Of a DNA stretch of 64,000 nt, positions 59,535 through 64,000 are shown piece by piece. Position 1 is the first letter of the stretch; every line of letters begins with the position of its first letter. The position numbers were made by a program, and so were the translations under genes. This DNA is from Marmoricola sp. (GTDB taxonomy: Bacteria; Actinomycetota; Actinomycetes; Propionibacteriales; Nocardioidaceae), in assembly GCA_025964795.1 (NCBI GenBank), contig JAOPYC010000182.1, forward strand, positions 1 to 64,000, read 5' to 3'. The notes under the pieces were generated by a model. It did not search any database. It had not been told where the DNA came from and saw nothing but the letters and a program-made list of their open reading frames with translations.

Positions 59535-60640
59535 GGATCCTGCACCTCACCGACCACTACCTGCCCGTCCTGGGCGGCATCGAGACCCATGTCCACGGGT
59601 TGGCTGAACGTCAGCGCGCACGGGGGGACGACGTCACCGTGCTGACCTCGACCCCAGCCGGCAACGAGGAGACCTCGCGCGCGCTGCCGGTCATCCGCGC
59701 CCGCTCCTTCCTGGAGGCGGCCAGGTTCGACTTCGGGGCCTGCGACGTGGTGCACGCGCACGTCTCGGTGGTCGCGCCGTTCACAGCCCCCCTGGCGGCC
59801 ATCGCCGCCCGCAGCGGCGTACCGACGGTGGTCACGGTCCACTCGATGTGGAACCGGATGGGGCCGCTCCCCGGCCTGGCCGCCGCCGTCGCCGGACTGC
59901 GCAGCGCACCCGTCTCGTGGACGGCGGTCAGCCAGGTGGCCGCCTCCCAGCTCGCCCACCAGCTCCCGGACCGGGTGCAGGTCACGGTGCTGCCGAACGC
60001 TGTGGACACCCTGCCGAGGATCGACACGCCCCGGCCGCGGCCCGACCACCTGGTCAGGCTCATCAGCACGATGCGACTGGCCCCGCGCAAGCGTCCGGTC
60101 CAGCTGGCTCGCATGTTCAGGGACCTGCTCGACCAGGTCGATGTCCCGCTCCACCTCACGATCGTCGGCGACGGCCCCCAGCGCCACCGCGTCCAACGCA
60201 CGCTCGCCCGACTCCACCTGGAGTCCGCCGTGACCCTGACCGGTCGGGTCGATCCGCGTGAGGTCGGCGAGCGACTCCGGGCGTCGGATCTCTACGTGGC
60301 CCCGTCGATGCTGGAGTCCTTCGGGCTCGCGGCGCTGGAGGCCAGGTGCGCGGGACTGCCCGTGGTGGGACATGCCGTGAGCGGCCTGACGGACTTCATC
60401 CGCACCGAGGTCGAGGGAATCCTGTGCCACTCGGACGCTGACATGGTGTCAGCACTGCGTCGACTCGTCGAGGACGAACCGCTGCGCCGGAGGATGTCTG
60501 AGCACAACCGGACCGTCGGCACCCAGATGACCTGGGCCACCAGCCTCGCCCGGCACGACCGGGTCTACACCGAGGCGGGAAGGCGGGGGGTCTCGTCCTC
60601 GTCGGCGCTCCCGGTGGCCTCCGAGGACGGGCGGCCCTGA
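59531..60640 (+). CDS. GT4-family glycosyltransferase
   Basis: A 369-residue GT-B glycosyltransferase. The N-terminal acceptor domain starts MRILHLTDHYLPVLGGIETH, and the C-terminal domain has the nucleotide-sugar motif SMLESFGLAALEARCAGLPVV (the E-x7-E pattern of GT4). It has no signal or membrane segment, so it acts at the inner face, likely on a lipid acceptor handled by the YbhN-like protein. Donor and acceptor are unknown. Its end overlaps the DedA gene on the other strand by 76 bp (60565-60640). Confidence 0.9.
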   Translation: MRILHLTDHYLPVLGGIETHVHGLAERQRARGDDVTVLTSTPAGNEETSRALPVIRARSFLEAARFDFGACDVVHAHVSVVAPFTAPLAAIAARSGVPTVVTVHSMWNRMGPLPGLAAAVAGLRSAPVSWTAVSQVAASQLAHQLPDRVQVTVLPNAVDTLPRIDTPRPRPDHLVRLISTMRLAPRKRPVQLARMFRDLLDQVDVPLHLTIVGDGPQRHRVQRTLARLHLESAVTLTGRVDPREVGERLRASDLYVAPSMLESFGLAALEARCAGLPVVGHAVSGLTDFIRTEVEGILCHSDADMVSALRRLVEDEPLRRRMSEHNRTVGTQMTWATSLARHDRVYTEAGRRGVSSSSALPVASEDGRP

Positions 60641-61233
60641 CGCCGGCGCATGACCTCGAGGGCGGCCGGGATGATGGAGACGCCGGCGATCGCGATCGTG
60701 ATCAGCTCGATGTGGGCGGCGACGAAGGGAATCCCGCCGAAGAGGAAGCCCACCGTGACGATGCCGACGGCCCAGACCAGGGCTCCGACCAGGTTCAGCG
60801 TGGTGAAGGTGCGGTGCGTCATCCTGCCCACCCCGGCCACTACAGGGACGAAGGTTCTCACCACGGGGACGAAACGCCCCAGGATGACGGCCAGGGCACC
60901 ACGCTTCGCGAAGAAGGCCTGGGCACGTTCGGCGTTCTCCTGACGGAAGAGCCGGGAATCCGGCCTCGAGAACACCCGGGGACCGTAGTGACGCCCGATC
61001 AGGTAACCCAGCTGGTCCCCGGCCACCGCAGCGGCGAAGACGGCCACGGCCATCAGCCAGAAGGGCACCGCGATGACGTGGGAGGCGACCAGGGCCCCGG
61101 CCAGGAAGATCAGGGAGTCACCCGGGAGGAAGAAGCCGAGCAGCAGCCCGGTCTCGGTGAACACGACGGCCATCACCAGCAGGACGGCCAGCGGGCCGAG
61201 TGAGTAGAGCAGTGGCGTCAGGATCGCGATCAT
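60565..61233 (-). CDS. DedA family membrane protein
   Basis: A 222-residue DedA/SNARE-associated protein with about five segments: FFLPGDSLIFLAGAL, AVAGDQLGYLIGRHYGP and VVRTFVPVVAGVGRM contain the conserved Asp, Arg and Gly-Arg-Phe residues. DedA proteins are needed for envelope integrity, and some translocate undecaprenyl phosphate or other lipids. ATG 61233 overlaps the DUF347 stop by 4 bp, so it is co-translated; TACCGT (61240-61245) six bases upstream and a CAGGT repeat further up also suggest an internal promoter. The tail (about 200-222) is charged and overlaps the glycosyltransferase gene on the other strand. Confidence 0.9.
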   Translation of the reverse strand: MIAILTPLLYSLGPLAVLLVMAVVFTETGLLLGFFLPGDSLIFLAGALVASHVIAVPFWLMAVAVFAAAVAGDQLGYLIGRHYGPRVFSRPDSRLFRQENAERAQAFFAKRGALAVILGRFVPVVRTFVPVVAGVGRMTHRTFTTLNLVGALVWAVGIVTVGFLFGGIPFVAAHIELITIAIAGVSIIPAALEVMRRRQGRPSSEATGSADEDETPRLPASV

Positions 61234-62075
61234 GGCCCGACGGTAGGTCTGCCGACCTGACCGGCACCTGATCGATGCGGGGCCACGCTGGAGACGCCGC
61301 CGACGACGAGCATGGCCAGCAGGAGAACGGCACAGACCAGGTCCGGCGGCAGGGCCAGTCCGCCGCTCGGCACCCCGGCGATGAGGGAGTCGGAGATGGC
61401 GGCACCGAGCGGCCAGAGCGCGACGTACGCCGCCCAGAAGGCGACCACGGCGTGCCTGGGCCGCACCACCGCAGTCATCACGATGACGCCGGCGCAGAGC
61501 AGCACGGCGGTCAGGTGCCCGGCGCCGAGCCTGCGTGACAAGAAGTCCTGGAGGGAGGGACCCAGGGTCGCTGCGCAACCGACCGCGACCCAGTAGCAGG
61601 CTTCTCGACGACGGGTGAGCACGTTGTGGACCGAGACCGTGTGCTCGCCGTGGTGCCACGCGGCGAAGGTCGCAGCGAGGGCGAGCGCTGCGCTGACCGT
61701 GACGGCCCAGAACCCCAGGCCGAGGTCCGCGGCCAGGGTGTCGGCGAGCAGGGCGCCGACCGTGCTGCACAGGGCCACCGAGCTCCAGTAGTGGCCGGGA
61801 TGACAGCGGCGCGTGGACAGCTGCGAGACGAGCGTGCCCGTCAGCAGCAGGCTCATCACCGCGGTGGTGGCCATGAGGCCGAGATCGAGGTCGGCGGAGA
61901 GCCCGTCAGCGCCGGTGGCACCGAGGGTGGTCGCGAGGAGCGTCAGGATCCAGAACCGAGGGGTCACCCTGGGGACCTTGCTGCGCAGGGGTCTGGTCCA
62001 GGGGCTGCCGTTCGTGAGCGAGGCGATGACCGTGGCACCCGGGACAGGGTCGCCACGTGGAGGCTGGGTCGGCAT
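61230..62075 (-). CDS. DUF347-repeat (COG4705) membrane protein, copy 2
   Basis: A 281-residue relative of the protein at 55715-56575, again with four Gly/Asp repeats: LGATGADGLS, VGALLADTLA, LGPSLQDFLS and LGAAISDSLI. The aspartates are kept, but the glutamate and surrounding residues of the first repeat differ, so the paralogues probably differ in function. ATG 62075 is preceded by CACGCT at 6 nt and a perfect CAGGT-N6-CAGGT repeat, with no Shine-Dalgarno: a leaderless, activator-dependent gene. It is followed by dedA, with 4 bp overlap. Confidence 0.86.
   Translation of the reverse strand: MPTQPPRGDPVPGATVIASLTNGSPWTRPLRSKVPRVTPRFWILTLLATTLGATGADGLSADLDLGLMATTAVMSLLLTGTLVSQLSTRRCHPGHYWSSVALCSTVGALLADTLAADLGLGFWAVTVSAALALAATFAAWHHGEHTVSVHNVLTRRREACYWVAVGCAATLGPSLQDFLSRRLGAGHLTAVLLCAGVIVMTAVVRPRHAVVAFWAAYVALWPLGAAISDSLIAGVPSGGLALPPDLVCAVLLLAMLVVGGVSSVAPHRSGAGQVGRPTVGP
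61240..61270 (-). promoter_or_regulatory. CAGGT-repeat promoter of dedA, inside the DUF347 gene (site 4)
   Basis: On the minus strand: CAGGT (61270-61266), 6 nt, CAGGT (61259-61255), 9 nt, TACCGT (61245-61240), 6 nt, ATG 61233. A perfect repeat and a good -10, but inside the last codons of the upstream gene. Confidence 0.5.
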
Positions 62076-62081
62076 GGGGGC

Positions 62082-62112
62082 AGCGTGCGCCTCCCGACCT
62101 GCCCGCCACCTG
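62082..62112 (-). promoter_or_regulatory. CAGGT-repeat promoter of the DUF347-dedA operon (site 5)
   Basis: On the minus strand: CAGGT (62112-62108), 6 nt, CAGGT (62101-62097), 9 nt, CACGCT (62087-62082), 6 nt, ATG 62075. Spacing from the first repeat to the start codon is identical to that at dedA. Confidence 0.6.
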
Positions 62113-62124
62113 ACCGCCGACCGA

Positions 62125-63471
62125 CTACGGGCGAGGCAGCGTGAGCGTGAAGCTCGTGGGATCACGCTCGGAGCTCACGGCCACGTCGCCACCGAGGGCC
62201 TGCGCCACCCGACGTGCCAACGCAAGACCCAGACCCGCGCCCACGCTGTCAGCCGCCCGCTCACCGGCGACGAAGAGGTCCCGACCGTCCTGGGGCAGCC
62301 CCGGGCCGTCGTCGGAGACGGTGATGTCGATCGTTCGCGCCGTGCCCTGCACGGAGACGCTCACCCGGGCGGCCGCGTGCCGCAACGCGTTCTCGACCAG
62401 TGGCGAGAGCGCCCGGGCCGCGCTCTCGGTCGTGGCGCTGATCCGAAGGTCCTCTGACGACCCGTCTTCGGCCTCCACCGCGATCGACGTCTCTCGCGCG
62501 CCGGTGCTGGCCAGGGTGGCCGAGATGACGTCGCCGACCGAGGTCCGGGTGGCGGTCTGGGTCTCCTCGCCGCGGGCGATCGCCAGGAGGGTGGTGATGG
62601 TGGCGCTCATCTGGTCGACCATGGAGACCACTCGCTCGAAGCGCTCGCGGGTGCTGGGCTCGCTCGAGGACATCAGTCCGAGCTCGGCCTCTCCGCGGAT
62701 CCCGCTCAGTGGTGTGCGCAGCTCGTGGGCCAGCTCGGAGGTCAGCCGCTGCTCGCCGCGCAGCGCGCCGGCCACCCGGTCCAGCAGGACGTTCATGGTC
62801 CGGCCGAGGTGGGCGATCTCGTTCTCCGAACCGCGGTCGTCGAAACGGGCGTCCAGCTCCCGTTCGCTCCAGTCCTCGGCCAGGGCCGCCATCGCGTCGA
62901 CCGGGGCCAGGGTGCGCGACATCGTCCAGGCCGCGATGGCCGTGGCCCCGACCGTGACCACCAGCCCCAGTGCGACCAACCCCACCAGGACCTCCGTGCG
63001 GGTGGACTCGTAGGGCTCGAGGCTCTCCGAGACCACCAGGACACCCGGCCCGGGACTGGTGCCACCCCGGATGGTGACGGGCGCAGCCAGGTAGGCCCGT
63101 TCGTGCTGCGTGGTCCTGGTCTTCCGTGACACGGTGCCGAGCCGGTCCGCGACACCGCGGACGCGGCGGCCCGCCTTGGGACCCTCGACGAGGATGCCGT
63201 CGCGGTCGTAGAGGAACGTGCTGTCCTCGATGGAATCCACAGAGGTCTCCAGCGCCTGTGCAGGCGTGTTCTCGCTGCTGTCCAAGGCGGACCGAGTGGT
63301 CTGGAAGCGGCCCGTGAGCGTGGCGTCCACGTTGCTCCGGGTGGCACCGTTCAGGGCGAGTACGACGGTGCCGATCATCGCCCCCATGGCCAGCGCGGAG
63401 ACGAGGGCGGTCGTCCAGATGATGCGGGAGCGGAGTCCCCTGCCGACCAGGAACCTGCTCAGGGCCCTCAT
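62125..63471 (-). CDS. Sensor histidine kinase (system 2)
   Basis: A 448-residue membrane kinase built like the one at 52303-53655: membrane segments at about 18-40 and 163-188, an extracellular sensor of about 120 residues, a HAMP-like linker, H-box SELAHELRTPLSGIRG, N-box PLVENALRHA and G-boxes VSDDGPGL and GAGLGLALA. The start at 63471 overlaps the response-regulator stop (ATGA). Downstream, 49 bp away, is the promoter of the DUF347-dedA operon, so the system and its probable targets are adjacent. The sensor domain is not recognised. Confidence 0.93.
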   Translation of the reverse strand: MRALSRFLVGRGLRSRIIWTTALVSALAMGAMIGTVVLALNGATRSNVDATLTGRFQTTRSALDSSENTPAQALETSVDSIEDSTFLYDRDGILVEGPKAGRRVRGVADRLGTVSRKTRTTQHERAYLAAPVTIRGGTSPGPGVLVVSESLEPYESTRTEVLVGLVALGLVVTVGATAIAAWTMSRTLAPVDAMAALAEDWSERELDARFDDRGSENEIAHLGRTMNVLLDRVAGALRGEQRLTSELAHELRTPLSGIRGEAELGLMSSSEPSTRERFERVVSMVDQMSATITTLLAIARGEETQTATRTSVGDVISATLASTGARETSIAVEAEDGSSEDLRISATTESAARALSPLVENALRHAAARVSVSVQGTARTIDITVSDDGPGLPQDGRDLFVAGERAADSVGAGLGLALARRVAQALGGDVAVSSERDPTSFTLTLPRP

Positions 63472-64000
63472 CGCAGGACGAACCCGACCCCGCGGACCGT
63501 CTCCAAGGCCACCGGCGACCCGACGGCCTCCAGCTTGACCCGGAGCCTGCGGATGAACGAATCGATGGTGTTCTCGCTGACCATAGCCCCGTCGGGCCAC
63601 GCCGCCGCCACGGCCGCCCGCCTCCGCACGACGGTCCCCGGCTCCGCCGCGATGGTGGCGAGCAACCGGAACTCGGTGGGGGTCAGCTTCACCTCGGCCT
63701 CGGCGTAGCGCACCGCGTGCCGATCAGGGTCCAGGTGCAGCCCCGACACCCTCTGGGGAGCGGGCCGGGTCCGCTTGTGCAACGCCTGGACGCGGACCAT
63801 CACCTCCGAGAGCGAGAACGGCTTGGCGACGTAGTCGTCACCACCGGCGTTGAACCCGGCGATCTTGTCGTGCACCGCGTCCAGGGCCGTGAGGAACAGC
63901 ACCGGGGCGTGCTGACCCTCGGCGCGCAGCGCCTGGCAGACGTCGCGGCCGTCGGAGTCCGGGAGCCCGATGTCGATGACCAGGACGTCGATGCCCGCGC
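63468..64000 (-). CDS. OmpR-type response regulator (system 2), 5' end outside window
   Basis: The C-terminal 177 codons of a response regulator. The phospho-aspartate region LVIDIGLPDSDGRDV and the threonine (LFLTALDAVHDK) and lysine (YVAKPFS) of the receiver are visible; the acidic pair near the start is cut off. The winged helix (LTPTEFRLLATIAAEPGTVVRR, NTIDSFIRRLRVKL and ETVRGVGFVLR) is very like that of the regulator at 51633, including the recognition helix region, so both may bind the same CAGGT repeats. It is followed by its kinase with a 4-bp overlap. Confidence 0.93.
   Translation of the reverse strand, partial: AGIDVLVIDIGLPDSDGRDVCQALRAEGQHAPVLFLTALDAVHDKIAGFNAGGDDYVAKPFSLSEVMVRVQALHKRTRPAPQRVSGLHLDPDRHAVRYAEAEVKLTPTEFRLLATIAAEPGTVVRRRAAVAAAWPDGAMVSENTIDSFIRRLRVKLEAVGSPVALETVRGVGFVLR

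Noticed and set aside
1-64000. tRNA, rRNA, CRISPR, transposase or integrase genes
   Set aside because: I looked for the TTCGA-type T-loop contexts, regular spacer arrays and DDE or tyrosine recombinase motifs and saw none; a dedicated search could still find a missed tRNA.

Overview
The window is high-GC DNA with dense genes, many GTG starts, stop/start overlaps of the ATGA and GTGA type, and many starts with no Shine-Dalgarno but a TANNNT hexamer 6-7 nt upstream (leaderless mRNAs). The glnA ... glnE-glnA2 arrangement, a form II cox cluster and the absence of insertion elements fit a chromosomal segment of an actinobacterium. I infer a Nocardioides-like member of the Propionibacteriales from gene content only.

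Layout. 1-365 is the end of glnA (type I glutamine synthetase). 1272-10409 is a minus-strand molybdenum hydroxylase cluster: CoxD (MoxR ATPase), CoxE (VWA), XdhC-like factor, GAF regulator, CoxS, CoxL (form II, AYRGAGR), CoxM, CoxG. 10582-19786 holds housekeeping and accessory enzymes: SGNH hydrolase, AhpD-like protein, an ECF sigma factor with its YCII partner, a GcvT-like/FAD oxidoreductase pair, a peptidase-like hydrolase and glutamate decarboxylase. 20470-20800 is a small gene graveyard. 20801-30341 carries a SatD/membrane-protein pair, glnE, glnA2, a glutamine amidotransferase, nadE and panB: nitrogen, glutamine and cofactor metabolism. 30456-36384 encodes mostly exported proteins (DUF1800/DUF1501 pair, PQQ-type sugar dehydrogenase, M15 peptidase). 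36410-40962 has a small conserved protein divergent from map, then the conserved ATP-grasp / alpha-E / transglutaminase operon. 41040-51516 mixes a histone-H1-like protein, a TOBE molybdate protein, a TetR-MFS pair with an array of three operators, a flavodoxin-like reductase, a lone receiver, a GCS2-type ligase, a secreted Ig-repeat protein, a LysR regulator and a TIGR03086-like protein behind an orphan operator.

The most interesting region is 51.6-64 kb. Two paralogous OmpR-type two-component systems flank an ABC exporter, two DUF347-repeat (COG4705) membrane proteins, a ferric-reductase-like flavocytochrome with two tiny membrane proteins, a YbhN-like protein, a GT4 glycosyltransferase and a DedA protein. 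Five promoters here share one geometry: CAGGT-N6-CAGGT (or close variants), then 9-10 nt, then a weak -10 hexamer YANNNT. I read this as an undescribed envelope-directed regulon read by one or both response regulators; the trigger is unknown.

No tRNA, rRNA, CRISPR array or insertion sequence was seen. All calls are by reading; no database search was run.
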